A DNA stretch of 64,000 bases from Gammaproteobacteria bacterium (GCA_018067045.1 JAGPVL010000017.1:62001-126000), one strand, 5' to 3'; numbered from the stretch's first letter, positions 8,924-19,182 are shown. Made by a program: numbers and translations. The notes: generated by a model not told the origin, from the letters alone.

Positions 8924-10086
8924 TGCAAGATCCGCAATGGTTGGTGCTTTTTTTTGTTGCGATTGCAATTGGCTACTGGCTTGGTCGACGTAGTCGTCGC
9001 GGCCGTCATCGCAATCGTATCGAAAATCTTTCCCGCGAATATATGCGTGGACTGAACTTCCTGTTAAACGAAGAGCCAGACAAAGCCGTTGATATTTTTG
9101 TTGGCAGTCTTGACGTTAACGCAAACACTCTTGATACCCATCTTGGCTTGGCGCGACTTTTCCGTAAGCGCGGTGAGCTTGATCGCGCCACCCGTATTCA
9201 CTCGAATTTACTTGAGCAGGGTGATCTGCCGGACGACGTTCGTGAAGAAGTTGAGCTTGAATTGGCGCGTGATTATATTTCGGCTGGGTTGCTCGATAGA
9301 GCGGAATTGATTCTACAGAATATGATCGATCGGGGGAGTCGTTCGCAGCAGGCAATGCGTTATTTGCTTTCGGTCTTTGAGCAGGAAAAGGATTGGCATA
9401 ATGCGCTGACAGTGGGCGATCGATTGTTATCTAGCGACCCGGCCGTCGCACCGATGCTCGCACATTACTGCTGTGAGCTGGCCGATCGCTTTAGCGGAGA
9501 TGAGCAAAGTATCACACGAAGAATGCTGCGACGGGCATTGGGTTACGATAGTAACTGTGTGCGCGCGAATGTCATGCTAGGACGTTTGGAGATGCATGCG
9601 GGGCACTGGGAAGACGCCGCGCGTGTTTTTCGTCGTATTCGTCGTCAGGACCCAGACTTCTTTGATGAAGTGCTTGACGACCTAGAGCGCTGTTATACTG
9701 CTCTAGGTAAACAGGAGTCGCTGCGTCGTTTGCTGGCTAAAGTCAGCTTAGAGCGCCCGACAACAGCGGTAGTGCTTAAATTGGCAGAGAGCTTGCGCGC
9801 CGAGTATGGCGAAAAAGCGGCGTCTTTGTTTATTGCTGATTATATGAAAGCACACCCAACCGTGCGTGGCCTAAACCGTATTATTGAGATGAATATTGAT
9901 CAAACGGAAGGCTCGGCACGAGAGCACTTTGGCATACTACAACGCCTGACTCAGCAGCTGCTGACAGAGCAGGCGATATATCAATGCACAAATTGTGGCT
10001 TCGACGCTCATCGTTTGCACTGGCAATGTCCAACCTGCAAACACTGGGGTGTGTTGCGTCCGCATCAGGAACAGGAACAGCGTTAA
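8920..10086 (+). CDS. lapB: LPS assembly protein B (TPR protein)
   Basis: Inner-membrane-anchored TPR protein that adapts the FtsH protease to degrade LpxC and so sets LPS levels. Residues about 5-20 are a single membrane anchor followed by a basic stretch ([10 protein letters not shown]). A run of TPR helices follows to about 350. The C-terminus is a rubredoxin-like metal knuckle with two CXXC pairs (CTNCGF ... CPTCKHWG). Length 388 matches E. coli LapB (389). The start could be ATG 8920 or the adjacent ATG 8923. Its stop overlaps the pyrF start by one base. Confidence 0.95.
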   Translation: MMQDPQWLVLFFVAIAIGYWLGRRSRRGRHRNRIENLSREYMRGLNFLLNEEPDKAVDIFVGSLDVNANTLDTHLGLARLFRKRGELDRATRIHSNLLEQGDLPDDVREEVELELARDYISAGLLDRAELILQNMIDRGSRSQQAMRYLLSVFEQEKDWHNALTVGDRLLSSDPAVAPMLAHYCCELADRFSGDEQSITRRMLRRALGYDSNCVRANVMLGRLEMHAGHWEDAARVFRRIRRQDPDFFDEVLDDLERCYTALGKQESLRRLLAKVSLERPTTAVVLKLAESLRAEYGEKAASLFIADYMKAHPTVRGLNRIIEMNIDQTEGSAREHFGILQRLTQQLLTEQAIYQCTNCGFDAHRLHWQCPTCKHWGVLRPHQEQEQR

Positions 10087-10811
10087 TGTCGGTTTCAAAT
10101 TCTTTGGTTTCTTCTATGAACTCGCCAATCATCGTTGCGCTGGATTACTCCAGTGCTGAGCAGGCGGTGAAGATGGCTGGTTTGTTATCGCCTGAGCAGG
10201 TTCGGGTAAAGGTTGGTAAAGAATTGTTCACGCGCAGCGGTCCTGCTGTAGTGGAAGCGTTGCAGAAAAAAGGTTTTGACGTATTTCTTGATTTGAAATT
10301 CCACGACATCCCCAACACCGTTGCCGGCGCGATTCGTGCAGCGGCGGATTTGGGAGTGTGGATGGTGAATGTTCATGCCTGTGGCGGTCGGCGCATGATG
10401 GAGGCGGCGCGTGAGGCGGTGGATAAAAGCACCGGCGATTCGTTGTTGACCGCTGTCACCGTTCTTACCAGCATGGGGGCGGAAGAGTTGGCAGAGACTG
10501 GTGTTAGCCGCTCACTGACCGATCAAGTATGTCATCTTGCTGAGTTGGCCCAGAGCAGCGGTATGGATGGTGTGGTTTGCTCTGCCCAAGAGGCGCCGCT
10601 GCTGCGCGATAACCTAGGCAAGGACTTTGCACTTGTTACGCCGGGCATTCGTCCTGCAGGCGCCGATCGCGGCGACCAAACGCGTATCGTTACACCCGCG
10701 CAAGCGTTGGCGTTCGGCGTGAGCTACATGGTTATTGGTCGGCCCATTACACAGGCGGATTCGCCTACAGATGCGGTGGCGGCAATACTACAAGAGCTGA
10801 GCGCGTCGTAG
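10086..10811 (+). CDS. pyrF: Orotidine 5'-phosphate decarboxylase
   Basis: Last step of de novo UMP synthesis. Motifs are [15 protein letters not shown] and the catalytic [11 protein letters not shown], with the C-terminal VTPGIRP phosphate-binding loop. I chose ATG 10086, which overlaps the lapB stop (TAATG), giving 241 aa. ATG 10116 ([10 protein letters not shown]) is a possible shorter start (231 aa). An in-frame upstream extension into lapB is rejected as too long for the family. lapB-pyrF is a conserved pair. Confidence 0.95.
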   Translation: MSVSNSLVSSMNSPIIVALDYSSAEQAVKMAGLLSPEQVRVKVGKELFTRSGPAVVEALQKKGFDVFLDLKFHDIPNTVAGAIRAAADLGVWMVNVHACGGRRMMEAAREAVDKSTGDSLLTAVTVLTSMGAEELAETGVSRSLTDQVCHLAELAQSSGMDGVVCSAQEAPLLRDNLGKDFALVTPGIRPAGADRGDQTRIVTPAQALAFGVSYMVIGRPITQADSPTDAVAAILQELSAS

Positions 10812-10899
10812 CACGGAGGCTGTAGCAGCTTGAGTCTGTTGGAAAAAAAGATCTCTTATATAGTGTCACCTCCTTTAATTGATCATATGGATGTGACCC

Positions 10900-11202
10900 A
10901 TGGTATTTTTCAAAGCAGTTTTTCTTAGCGTAATTTTGGCGTTTGGTTCACTGGCTACGTTGTCGGCGAGTGCCGCAGGTTCCGAGCCAGCAATTAGTGC
11001 GCGCCCAGATGTGAATATCAATACTGCCAATGCGGCGGAGCTAACAGAATCATTAACGGGGGTTGGCATCAGTCGAGCTAATGCAATCGTGGTCTATCGG
11101 CAAAAGAGCGGACCGTTTAAGTCCGTTGAAGAGCTGGCCAACGTCAAGGGCATCGGTGCCGCGACGGTAAAGCGTAATAAAGATCATATTAAGTTGAAGT
11201 AA
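10900..11202 (+). CDS. ComEA-like helix-hairpin-helix protein
   Basis: A 100-aa exported protein: a signal peptide (about 1-26, cleaved after SASA), then a linker and a ComEA-type HhH domain (about 38-98) with VNINTANAAEL and VKGIGAATVKR. Such short periplasmic ComEA proteins bind DNA and in some bacteria help natural transformation. Others of this size have no shown role. It sits alone between pyrF and a strong terminator; 88 bp separates it from pyrF. No other competence gene is in the window. Confidence 0.85.
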   Translation: MVFFKAVFLSVILAFGSLATLSASAAGSEPAISARPDVNINTANAAELTESLTGVGISRANAIVVYRQKSGPFKSVEELANVKGIGAATVKRNKDHIKLK

Positions 11203-11212
11203 GTATTGGGAT

Positions 11213-11249
11213 AAAAAGGCCGGCACAGTAAACGTGTGCCGGCCTTTTT
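11213..11249 (+). terminator. Strong intrinsic terminator
   Basis: AAAAAGGCCGGCACA (11213-11227), 7-nt loop, TGTGCCGGCCTTTTT (11235-11249). This is a perfect 15-bp stem with a GC core and T-runs on both strands, just after the comEA-like gene. It marks the end of the housekeeping block and may act in both directions. Confidence 0.92.
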
Positions 11250-11455
11250 GTTTTTGGTTTCAGTGGGGGTCCGTCTTGCAGGCGAACTTTTGATTTTATT
11301 CGGGTTGTGGTCGCTTGCAGAGCAGGTTGTTAATCTCAGAAAAACATGCCGCCAGCGAGTATGTCTCGTGATACCTACTGCCAGTGCCGCAGTATTTTTC
11401 AAGTTTAGCAGGGGCTTTTATCTATAAGAATTGTTAAACGATTCTCAATTAAAAG

Positions 11456-11483
11456 TTGCTGAAGGTAAAAATCACTGTACAAT
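11456..11483 (+). promoter_or_regulatory. Candidate promoter of the polysaccharide locus
   Basis: TTGCTG (11456-11461), 16-bp spacer, TACAAT (11478-11483), in an AT-rich stretch after the terminator. It is followed by a good Shine-Dalgarno GGAGG (11499-11503). It is the only good sigma70-like match seen in the 365-bp gap 11203-11567. The first 200 bases after the terminator show no gene. The match is by eye. Confidence 0.45.
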
Positions 11484-11567
11484 CAATCGCTTATCATTGG
11501 AGGCGTCATGACATGACATGGCACCTTTCCATAAAAGGTCTATTGCGTTCTCAGTGCGGCTGCACGG

Positions 11568-13079
11568 TTGGCGTGCCGTAGGGCTTCCACTAGGCGATGG
11601 TGTCACTTGCGCTACTTCATTGTGTTGTCCTCCTTAGTTTTATCGTCTATGGCCGTAGCTTCTCCTTGGGTTGGCCCGGGTGACGAACGCCTTCGGCATG
11701 CGATTCAGCAACTTGTTGATCTGGGCTGTCTTGACTCTCTAACGGGCACATGGCCTTTGGCATGGCGCGATGCGCCTGAAAGCCCCCCCGTGACATCGTG
11801 CCAAGCCTCCTCTGCCTATCGTTACCTTCGTCATGAGCGCAGGCATGCCCGGTCGAGTGGTTTTGCTGGAGAGGTGGGGCTGAGCGGGGCAACTGAGGAG
11901 CTGCTATTCAGAGGTTTTGCTGGCCAACCTCGCGAGCGAGGTCAGGTCAGCGTTGGGGTTGGCGCAGTGGGGCCAACTTTTGCATGGAGCCTTCAGGCGC
12001 AGCGAGTGGACGCTGAGCGCGACGGTCACGCAGCGCGGCTTGACGGATCTTATGTTGCAGCGAAAGCCTACGGCTGGGTTTGGGGAGCTGGGGCAATTGA
12101 TCGTTGGTGGGGGCCCGGTTGGTATAGCTCCACCATGTTGTCCAGCAACGCTCGGCCCGTGCCTTCTGTATGGGTTACGCGCCAGCAAAGCGCAGCATCA
12201 ACACTCCCAATTGCCCGCTATCTTGGTCCTTGGAATCTCACGTTGTTTGCAGGCCAGCTTGAGTCTGATCGTGTTATTACGCACGCGCGCCTGTTGGGTG
12301 CGCGTCTCTCCTTTCGTCCTTGGTCCCACCTAGAGCTAGGCTTTAGTCGTTTGGCCCAATGGGCGGGCGAGGGGCGACCTGGAAGCTTCGATAGTCTTTG
12401 GAATGTGATCGTTGGCCGTGATAATGGTGCGACCTCGGGCTTTGACGAAGGCGAGGATCCCGGTAACCAGCTCGGCGGGGCGGACTTCAGGCTTGGCATG
12501 CCGCTGCGCGCGTCAACGCTAGGTCTTTACGGTCAGCTAACTGGGGACGATGAGGCCAGCGGTTTGCCGTCTAAATACACAGGTCTTGCCGGTATTGATT
12601 GGGCTACTCAGTTTGGAGGTTATAGCCAGCGCTGGATTGTCGAAGGCACCAATACCGTCGCCGGAGGCTGGTTTGGCGAAGATCGCCTGCTTACTGCGTA
12701 TGAACATTCCACCTACGGAACAGGCCTGCGTTATCAGGGTCGTAATATCGCTAGTACATGGGAGCGCGACGCTAATGTCGTGACCGTTGGCGCGATGCAA
12801 TTTTTTAACAATGGCCATGAAGTTTCTATTAACTACAGCAATGCAGAATTAAACCAAGCTGGTACACTGCGTGCTGCCTCGTTAAACCCGAGTTCGCTAG
12901 TGCTGGCGCTGCCCGAAAAGGCACGTATATCGGTTTTATCGGCCCGTTGGCGTTTCCCCGTTAAGAGGCATCGTTTTACCTTGTCGGCACAGCATTTTAG
13001 CGAGCCTCTGGTAACGGTTGATGGAGAGATTGAGTCGAGTAATGTCATGGCAGCGTGGGATTTTCGATTTGATTATTAG
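11568..13079 (+). CDS. Capsule assembly Wzi-family outer-membrane protein
   Basis: Outer-membrane beta-barrel of the Wzi capsule-assembly family; E. coli Wzi is a lectin that anchors capsule to the surface. Signs are an N-terminal signal peptide (hydrophobic FIVLSSLVLSSMAVA), the early DLGCLDSLTGTWPL segment, the family core DRWWGPGWYSS followed by LSSNARP, and many alternating beta strands to a terminal aromatic (WDFRFDY). Start is uncertain: the longest frame begins at TTG 11568, TTG 11607 also gives a signal peptide, and there is no in-frame ATG before 11649. The strong Shine-Dalgarno at 11499 serves ATGs in other frames. First gene of the polysaccharide operon, 45 bp before wza. Confidence 0.85.
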   Translation: MACRRASTRRWCHLRYFIVLSSLVLSSMAVASPWVGPGDERLRHAIQQLVDLGCLDSLTGTWPLAWRDAPESPPVTSCQASSAYRYLRHERRHARSSGFAGEVGLSGATEELLFRGFAGQPRERGQVSVGVGAVGPTFAWSLQAQRVDAERDGHAARLDGSYVAAKAYGWVWGAGAIDRWWGPGWYSSTMLSSNARPVPSVWVTRQQSAASTLPIARYLGPWNLTLFAGQLESDRVITHARLLGARLSFRPWSHLELGFSRLAQWAGEGRPGSFDSLWNVIVGRDNGATSGFDEGEDPGNQLGGADFRLGMPLRASTLGLYGQLTGDDEASGLPSKYTGLAGIDWATQFGGYSQRWIVEGTNTVAGGWFGEDRLLTAYEHSTYGTGLRYQGRNIASTWERDANVVTVGAMQFFNNGHEVSINYSNAELNQAGTLRAASLNPSSLVLALPEKARISVLSARWRFPVKRHRFTLSAQHFSEPLVTVDGEIESSNVMAAWDFRFDY

Positions 13080-13124
13080 CACTGTTCAACTCATCTTGTT
13101 GACGCATATCAGGGAGCAGCAATA

Positions 13125-14315
13125 ATGCCGCTAATGTCACGGAGCACTCGTCGTCGGGACTCTATTAGCCGAGGGCGACAAACGTTACTGGACATGGGGG
13201 CTGGCTTGGTCATCTTGCTTCTCTCGGCGTGTACCGTTGTTCCCGGCAGCAATATGTCCGCTGGCGTTAGTGGGAATAGCTGGTTTGGCGAAGACAAGGA
13301 CGAACTGCCAGAGCTGCCCGATATCGTCAAACTGCACTCGATTACGACAGCTATTTTGCTCCCTGCGACACAAGAAGACTCCTCTAGCTCTGTCAGCACT
13401 ATGCCTCCAGAAGAAGAAAGTGAGTACGAATATCTTGTTGGTGCTGGTGATGTTTTAAATGTCACGGTTTGGGATCACCCCGAGTTGACTATACCCGCAG
13501 GCTCGTTACGCAGCGCCGCAGAATCAGGTAACTGGGTTCATGCAGATGGCAGCATTTTTTATCCCTACGTTGGACGAATCGAAGTGGCTGGGCTCGACGT
13601 CACCGAGATTCGTGATTTAATTACTCAGCGAATTAGTAAATATATTGAGAGTCCTCAGGTTGATGTGACCGTTGCTTCATTTCGTTCTCAGCGGGTTTAT
13701 GTGACAGGTGAGGTGGCGCAGCCTGGTGCAGTGCCAATTACAAATATTCCTATGCGCCTTATCGACGCAGTTAATGTTGTTGGCGGTTTGTCTAAATTTG
13801 CCGACTGGCGAAAAGTCACGCTTACCCGTGATGGGGTGGAAACCACTTATTCGTTGCAGGCTTTGTATCAAAAAGGCGACGCCTCACAAAATATTCTGCT
13901 AACGAATAATGATGTACTGAATGTTGGCAGTAACGAAGACAATAAAGTATTTGTCTTAGGTGAGGTAAAAGAGGCGCGATCTGTGTTTATGACTCGCAAT
14001 GGTTTGTCACTCGCGGGAGCGTTATCAGACACAGGAGGTTTGAACGAAATGACCTCCAATGCGCGGGGTGTGTTTGTAATGCGCAGAGGTGAAAAGAAGG
14101 GTGAGCCGCGCATCGATGTGTATCAATTGAACGCAAAAAATGCCGCTGCCTTGGTGCTGGCCGATCAGTTTGAATTGAAGCCACGTGACATTATATATGT
14201 GACCGCCGCTCCTTTGGCTCGCTGGAATCGTGTTATTCAGCAGATTTTACCAACTGTCCAAACTATTTATTACGGCGCGTTAGCTGAAGATCGTCTGACG
14301 GATCCAGATAACTAA
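13125..14315 (+). CDS. wza: Outer-membrane polysaccharide export lipoprotein Wza
   Basis: Forms the octameric outer-membrane channel for capsule/EPS export. It has a lipoprotein signal with lipobox LLSAC (Cys36). A Poly_export domain begins at about residue 105 (YLVGAGDVLNVTVWDHPEL), followed by two SLBB-type domains (from VYVTGEVAQPGAV and VFVLGEVKEARSV). A C-terminal amphipathic helix (about 360-385) fits the membrane-spanning helix of Wza. GGGAG lies at suitable spacing before ATG 13125. Its stop overlaps the wzb start (TAATG). Length 396 aa is close to E. coli Wza (379). Confidence 0.94.
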   Translation: MPLMSRSTRRRDSISRGRQTLLDMGAGLVILLLSACTVVPGSNMSAGVSGNSWFGEDKDELPELPDIVKLHSITTAILLPATQEDSSSSVSTMPPEEESEYEYLVGAGDVLNVTVWDHPELTIPAGSLRSAAESGNWVHADGSIFYPYVGRIEVAGLDVTEIRDLITQRISKYIESPQVDVTVASFRSQRVYVTGEVAQPGAVPITNIPMRLIDAVNVVGGLSKFADWRKVTLTRDGVETTYSLQALYQKGDASQNILLTNNDVLNVGSNEDNKVFVLGEVKEARSVFMTRNGLSLAGALSDTGGLNEMTSNARGVFVMRRGEKKGEPRIDVYQLNAKNAAALVLADQFELKPRDIIYVTAAPLARWNRVIQQILPTVQTIYYGALAEDRLTDPDN

Positions 14316-14746
14316 TGTTTTCATCTATTTTATTCGTTTGTGATGGCAATATTTGTCGTAGCCCAACAGCAGAGTTTTTGATGCAAAAGGCTTGCCCTCA
14401 TCAACATGTGGCGTCTGCCGGTTTGGTTGGGTTGGTTGGTAAAGACATGGCGCCCATTGCGCGTGAAGTTGCGCGGGAGCAGGGCGTCGAATGCCCCGTC
14501 CACGTCGCACAGAAATTAACAGAGGAGCTCTGCCGAGAGTTCGATCTTGTTCTCGTTATGGAAAAGCGCCAGCGTGACGATGTGATGCGAAACTATCCCA
14601 GCGTAAGCGGGAAAGTGTTTTTGCTGACACATTGGAGTGGTGGGAAAGATATCCCGGATCCGTGGCGTCGGGATAAAGAAGTCTACCAGTATGCTTTCAA
14701 GTTGATGTATGACGGAGTGCAGGCGTGGGGCAAGAAGCTGGGTTAA
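14315..14746 (+). CDS. wzb: Low-molecular-weight protein tyrosine phosphatase
   Basis: Cytosolic phosphatase that dephosphorylates the Wzc tyrosine kinase and so resets polymer assembly. The active-site loop is CDGNICRS with nucleophile Cys9 and Arg15; the general-acid aspartate is in DIPDPW (Asp115). Length 143 aa is typical. It overlaps wza by one base and precedes wzc by 121 bp, the classical wza-wzb-wzc order. Confidence 0.94.
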   Translation: MFSSILFVCDGNICRSPTAEFLMQKACPHQHVASAGLVGLVGKDMAPIAREVAREQGVECPVHVAQKLTEELCREFDLVLVMEKRQRDDVMRNYPSVSGKVFLLTHWSGGKDIPDPWRRDKEVYQYAFKLMYDGVQAWGKKLG

Positions 14747-14867
14747 TGCTGGGCGATTGCGAAGTGCGGGTTAAGTGATTTCTTTGTTGTGTTAGTGGAT
14801 GCCAGTTGGCGATATTTAAACTAACAAAGCCATTATGTGAAGAAGTAAAAAATTTAAGCGGAAGAAG

Positions 14868-17096
14868 ATGAGCAATAATAGACTGAACAGCATAGCAGAT
14901 GATGAAATTGATCTTGGCCGAGTATGGGGCCTTCTTGTCGACAGTGCTGGGCTGATCGCCGGAATGACGGGCGCTGCATTTTTGGCAGCTGTAATCTATT
15001 TGTTGTTTGCGACACCCATTTATCGTGCGGATGCTCTGTTGCAGGTTGAAGATAAGCAAGGCGGCGTTCCCGGTTTTGCTGAGATGTCGGAAATGTTTGC
15101 GCAAGAAAGCTCTGCTCAGGCGGAGATAGAAATACTGCGTTCTAGAATGGTGCTAAGTGATGTAATTAACCAGCTTGGCATGGATGTTATCATAGAACGC
15201 GAGCAGTCTTTCTTTTCTAGCCTTTTATCTTTCCGTGCGCCGCCTCGGCCATCTACGCAATTGTTTGCAAGTTACGTGGATTCAGGTGTGCGTATAGCTG
15301 TCGAGCAATTAGTGCTGCCGGACTATTTAGAAGACCGCACGCTTCGTCTTGTTATTAGTGCGTCTGGCGGCGGGGCTGCTGACGAAAAAAGTACTGTAAC
15401 GGGTAAAGGTAAAATGGCGTCGCTGTACGTCGATGATCATCTGCTTGCTCGCGGTGACGCAGAGACTCGAATCTCCAACGAAAGCGGCGATATCGTGCTG
15501 AAGTTTGCAGAGTTATCTGTGGATGAAAGTTGCGTATTTACGCTGACTAAGCGAAACCTTTTGAGTGTGATCAAGGATGCGTCACTCAATCTTTCTGTCT
15601 CCGAGCTAGGTAAAAATACGGGCATCCTGCGATTGTCTTATAAAGGTTCTTCGCGAGCGAAGATTAAGGCTACATTGGATGCGATTTCCGAAAGCTATCT
15701 CCTGCAGAATGTTAAGCGCCTATCTGCACAAGCACAAAACAGCCTAGACTTTCTTGATAAACAGCTTCCTGATATGAAAGAAAAGCTGCAGGGGGCGGAA
15801 GAACAGCTCAATACATATCGTCTGCAAAGCGAATCTGTCGATCTAACCTTGGAAACCAAGTCAGTGCTAGAGCGCTTGGTATTGTTAGAAGGGAAACTCA
15901 ACGAGCTCAGCTTTAAGGAGAGCGAAGTTAGTCGTATGTATACGCCAGAGCATCCGGCCTATCAAACGCTAATTAGTCAGCGCCAAAATTTGCAAGAAGA
16001 GCGTGCAAAGCTGAATAAACAAATTCAGTCGTTGCCAGCAACGCAGCAAGAAATTCTTCGTCTTACCAGAGATGTAAAGGTTAACCAAGAAATTTACGTA
16101 CAGATGCTAAACAAGGTGCAGGAGCTGCGCATTTTAAAGGCCGGTACGGTAGGGAATGTCCGTATTATTGATACGGCACTTGCCGATACTGTGGCGGTGG
16201 CACCGAGAAAGGCGATGGTGCTGGTGCTGGCGGTTATGCTTGGTGGGATGGCCGGCGTTGGTTGGGTTGTTGTTAGGGCGGCCTTTCATAAAGGCGTTGA
16301 GTCGCCGGATCAATTGGAGAAAGAGGGGCTTGCCGTTTATGCGACGGTACCGTTGTCAGCTACTCAAGAGAAACTGGCGGTAACTAAAAACAGCAAAAAT
16401 ACGTCACGAGAATCAAACTTATTGGCATTGGAAGATCCTAGTGATTTAGCGATTGAATCTTTGCGTAGTCTGCGTACGAGCTTGCATTTTGCGATGTTGG
16501 ATGCGGATGCTCCGGTCTTGATGATCACAGGTCCAAGTCCTGGCATTGGAAAGTCTTTTATTTCTGCCAACCTGGCTGTTGTGTTAGCGCAGATCAACAA
16601 GCGTGTGCTGCTTATTGACGCGGATATGCGTCGTGGCCATTTGCATAAATTTTTTAAAGCGACGCGTGGGCGCGGTTTGTCGTCTTATCTGTCCGGGCAA
16701 ATCGATTTGCCTGCGGCGATTCAGCCTACACAAATATCTAGTTTATCGTTTATGCCTGCTGGGGAGATCCCACCAAATCCCGCGGAGCTATTAATGACGT
16801 CGTCGTGGCAATCCATGATTGATAGCGTATCGGGCCAGTATGATCTCATTATTATCGATACCCCGCCGATTCTCGCGGTCACAGATGCTGCAATTATTGG
16901 GCAGTCTGCTGGGGCTGCACTCATGGTGGTGCGATACGACGTCAACTCAGTAAAGGAAACGATGATTGCTGCAGAGCGTCTGGAGCGTACCGGCGTGAAA
17001 GTGGGGGGCGCCATTCTTAACTGCGTAGAAAAGCGTGCTGGGCGAGATCACGGTTATTATAGCTATAAATATGAAAGCGGTTCTGAGAAAGGGTAG
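14868..17096 (+). CDS. wzc: Polysaccharide co-polymerase / bacterial tyrosine kinase
   Basis: Inner-membrane PCP-2a protein that sets chain length and couples to Wza. A Wzz-type N-terminus has TM1 at about 30-52, a periplasmic coiled-coil region (about 270-400) and TM2 at about 443-465. The cytosolic BY-kinase has Walker A GPSPGIGKS (555-563), Walker A' LLIDADMRRG (Asp584 region) and Walker B LIIIDTPP (about 662). The C-terminal tail is a short tyrosine cluster (Tyr730, 731, 733, 735), the autophosphorylation target of Wzb. Length 742 aa is usual. cysC follows after 9 bp. Confidence 0.95.
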   Translation: MSNNRLNSIADDEIDLGRVWGLLVDSAGLIAGMTGAAFLAAVIYLLFATPIYRADALLQVEDKQGGVPGFAEMSEMFAQESSAQAEIEILRSRMVLSDVINQLGMDVIIEREQSFFSSLLSFRAPPRPSTQLFASYVDSGVRIAVEQLVLPDYLEDRTLRLVISASGGGAADEKSTVTGKGKMASLYVDDHLLARGDAETRISNESGDIVLKFAELSVDESCVFTLTKRNLLSVIKDASLNLSVSELGKNTGILRLSYKGSSRAKIKATLDAISESYLLQNVKRLSAQAQNSLDFLDKQLPDMKEKLQGAEEQLNTYRLQSESVDLTLETKSVLERLVLLEGKLNELSFKESEVSRMYTPEHPAYQTLISQRQNLQEERAKLNKQIQSLPATQQEILRLTRDVKVNQEIYVQMLNKVQELRILKAGTVGNVRIIDTALADTVAVAPRKAMVLVLAVMLGGMAGVGWVVVRAAFHKGVESPDQLEKEGLAVYATVPLSATQEKLAVTKNSKNTSRESNLLALEDPSDLAIESLRSLRTSLHFAMLDADAPVLMITGPSPGIGKSFISANLAVVLAQINKRVLLIDADMRRGHLHKFFKATRGRGLSSYLSGQIDLPAAIQPTQISSLSFMPAGEIPPNPAELLMTSSWQSMIDSVSGQYDLIIIDTPPILAVTDAAIIGQSAGAALMVVRYDVNSVKETMIAAERLERTGVKVGGAILNCVEKRAGRDHGYYSYKYESGSEKG

Positions 17097-17105
17097 GTAT
17101 AGGTT

Positions 17106-17714
17106 ATGAGCGAACAAACAAGTAATGCCAGCGTTGTTTGGCATTCAACGGCGTGCAGCGCCCAAGAGCGAGCAGCCGCAAAGCGCCAGCGCTCGGCATG
17201 TATCTGGATGACGGGTCTTTCTGCCTCGGGTAAGTCTACGCTCGCAAACGCATTGGAGGCTCACTTACTGAAGGAGGGCTTTCATACGTATTTGCTTGAC
17301 GGTGACAATGTGCGCCATGGCTTAAATCGTGACCTCGGTATGACCGACGCTGATCGCACTGAGAATATACGTAGGGTGGGAGAAGTGGCGAGACTAATGA
17401 CCGACGCAGGCCTAATTGTGATTACTGCCTTTATTTCGCCCTTTCGTACAGATAGAGACAATGCGCGGGCCTTGTTTCCAGAGGGGGAGTTTCATGAAGT
17501 ATTCGTCGATGCTCCGTTGTCGATATGTGAGGCGCGTGATCCAAAGGGCATGTACAAGAAAGCGCGTGCCGGCGTTATTTCGGAGTTTACCGGTATTGAT
17601 TCTCCTTATGAGGCTCCTGATTCTCCGGAGGCGCGAATCGTAACGGGGGAGAAAACTATAGAGCAGTGCGTTGAGCAGCTGGCAGAAATGCTGCTGCCAA
17701 AACTACAGGCATGA
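17106..17714 (+). CDS. cysC: Adenylylsulfate (APS) kinase
   Basis: Phosphorylates APS to PAPS, the sulfate donor. P-loop GLSASGKST (37-45). Family motifs are [33 protein letters not shown] and the FTGIDSPYE lid. It is complete (202 aa) and sits directly behind wzc (9 bp) with a fair AAAGGG site. Neither ATP sulfurylase genes (cysD/cysN) nor a recognisable sulfotransferase is in the window, so its reason for being in a polysaccharide operon (polymer sulfation versus chance insertion) is open. Confidence 0.94.
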   Translation: MSEQTSNASVVWHSTACSAQERAAAKRQRSACIWMTGLSASGKSTLANALEAHLLKEGFHTYLLDGDNVRHGLNRDLGMTDADRTENIRRVGEVARLMTDAGLIVITAFISPFRTDRDNARALFPEGEFHEVFVDAPLSICEARDPKGMYKKARAGVISEFTGIDSPYEAPDSPEARIVTGEKTIEQCVEQLAEMLLPKLQA

Positions 17715-17811
17715 GGTGTGTGCCGCTGCTCAATTAGGCGATTTAATATCCACGGATGTAAAAGAGCTACGTCTACCGTGTAGCTGACTAGAAGGGAAAC
17801 TGGGGAAGACC

Positions 17812-19104
17812 ATGACAAATAGTAATGCCATAAATATTGAACCGTTAGTCGTTGCCGTTATTGGTTTGGGCTATGTTGGTTTGCCGCTCGCTGCAGAGTT
17901 TGGCAAGCGCCGTCCTGTTGTGGGCTTCGATATTAATACTCGGCGAATAGAGGAACTAGTCTCTGGGAAAGACAGTACGTTAGAAGTGAGCTCGGAAGAG
18001 TTGGTGGAGTCGTCGCAGCTGTCCTTTAGTTCGGATGTGGAAGCGCTGCGGGCTTGTAACGTCTTTATCGTTACCGTGCCAACCCCTATCGATGAGCACA
18101 AACGTCCTGACCTTACACCTCTTATTAAGGCATCTGAGACGATCGGTAAAGTTTTAAAGATTGGCGATATAGTGATTTACGAATCCACGGTGTATCCGGG
18201 GGCCACTGAAGAAGATTGCGTTCCGGTTCTTGAGCGTGTTTCTGGGTTAGTTTTTAATAAAGATTTTTATGCCGGTTATAGCCCGGAGCGTATTAATCCT
18301 GGCGATAAAGAGCATCGAGTTACGACAATCAAAAAAGTCACATCTGGTTCTACGCCTAGAATTGCCGATGTTGTTGATGAGCTTTACGCATCTATTATTA
18401 CAGCAGGGACCCACAAGGCCCCATCTATAAGGGTTGCTGAAGCTGCGAAAGTCATTGAAAACACACAGCGAGATTTGAATATCGCATTGGTTAATGAGCT
18501 GGCAATAATCTTTAATAAAATGGGAATTGATACAGAGGCGGTATTGGAAGCTGCGGGAACAAAATGGAATTTTTTGCCGTTTCGACCTGGGTTGGTAGGC
18601 GGGCACTGCATCGGCGTAGATCCGTACTATCTTACCCATAAGGCACAATCTCTGGGTTATAACCCTGAAGTTATTTTAGCTGGACGGCGAATTAATGACA
18701 GCATGGGTTGCTATGTGGCTGGTGAGCTTGTTAAGGCTATGCTGAAAAAGCGAATCCAGGTTTTCGGCGCTAAAGTTTTAGTTCTTGGTCTGGCGTTCAA
18801 AGAAAATTGTCCTGATTTAAGAAATACGCGCGTTGTGGATGTTATTAAGGAGTTAAATGCATACAACATTGATGTGGATGTTTTTGACCCTTGGGCGAGC
18901 AGCGAACAAGCGCAGCACGAGTACGGTATTACGCTCACGCAATCGCCATCAGAGGGCGGCTATGACGCTATGTTGATCGCGGTAGGGCATTCACAATTTA
19001 GAGAGATGGGTTGCGCTGCCATCAGAGAGTTAGGTAAGCCGTCGCACATCCTCTATGATTTGAAATTTATTTTTGACGCCAAAGAATCTGACATTCGATT
19101 GTGA
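17812..19104 (+). CDS. tviB: UDP-N-acetyl-hexosamine 6-dehydrogenase (TviB/WbpO type)
   Basis: NAD-dependent four-electron oxidation of UDP-HexNAc to the uronate. The Rossmann motif is [10 protein letters not shown]; the middle domain has [14 protein letters not shown]; the catalytic cysteine is Cys266 in [11 protein letters not shown]; the C-terminal UDP-binding domain starts near [13 protein letters not shown]. The [11 protein letters not shown] form is that of the TviB/WbpO branch (UDP-GlcNAc or UDP-GalNAc). With the WbpP/TviC-like C4-epimerase at 29004 it should supply UDP-GalNAcA. GGGGAAG lies just before ATG 17812. Confidence 0.9.
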   Translation: MTNSNAINIEPLVVAVIGLGYVGLPLAAEFGKRRPVVGFDINTRRIEELVSGKDSTLEVSSEELVESSQLSFSSDVEALRACNVFIVTVPTPIDEHKRPDLTPLIKASETIGKVLKIGDIVIYESTVYPGATEEDCVPVLERVSGLVFNKDFYAGYSPERINPGDKEHRVTTIKKVTSGSTPRIADVVDELYASIITAGTHKAPSIRVAEAAKVIENTQRDLNIALVNELAIIFNKMGIDTEAVLEAAGTKWNFLPFRPGLVGGHCIGVDPYYLTHKAQSLGYNPEVILAGRRINDSMGCYVAGELVKAMLKKRIQVFGAKVLVLGLAFKENCPDLRNTRVVDVIKELNAYNIDVDVFDPWASSEQAQHEYGITLTQSPSEGGYDAMLIAVGHSQFREMGCAAIRELGKPSHILYDLKFIFDAKESDIRL

Positions 19105-19182
19105 TCTATATGTCGAATGAGTCCCTCTAGACTTATAAGGTTGGTGCTTTGAAGGATTGGTGTCTGGATTAGTTGAGAATGT

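Noticed and set aside
9984-10085. Upstream in-frame extension of pyrF into lapB
   Set aside because: The family starts near VALDYSS; the extension lies in the lapB coding region, and ATG 10086 overlaps the lapB stop in the usual way.
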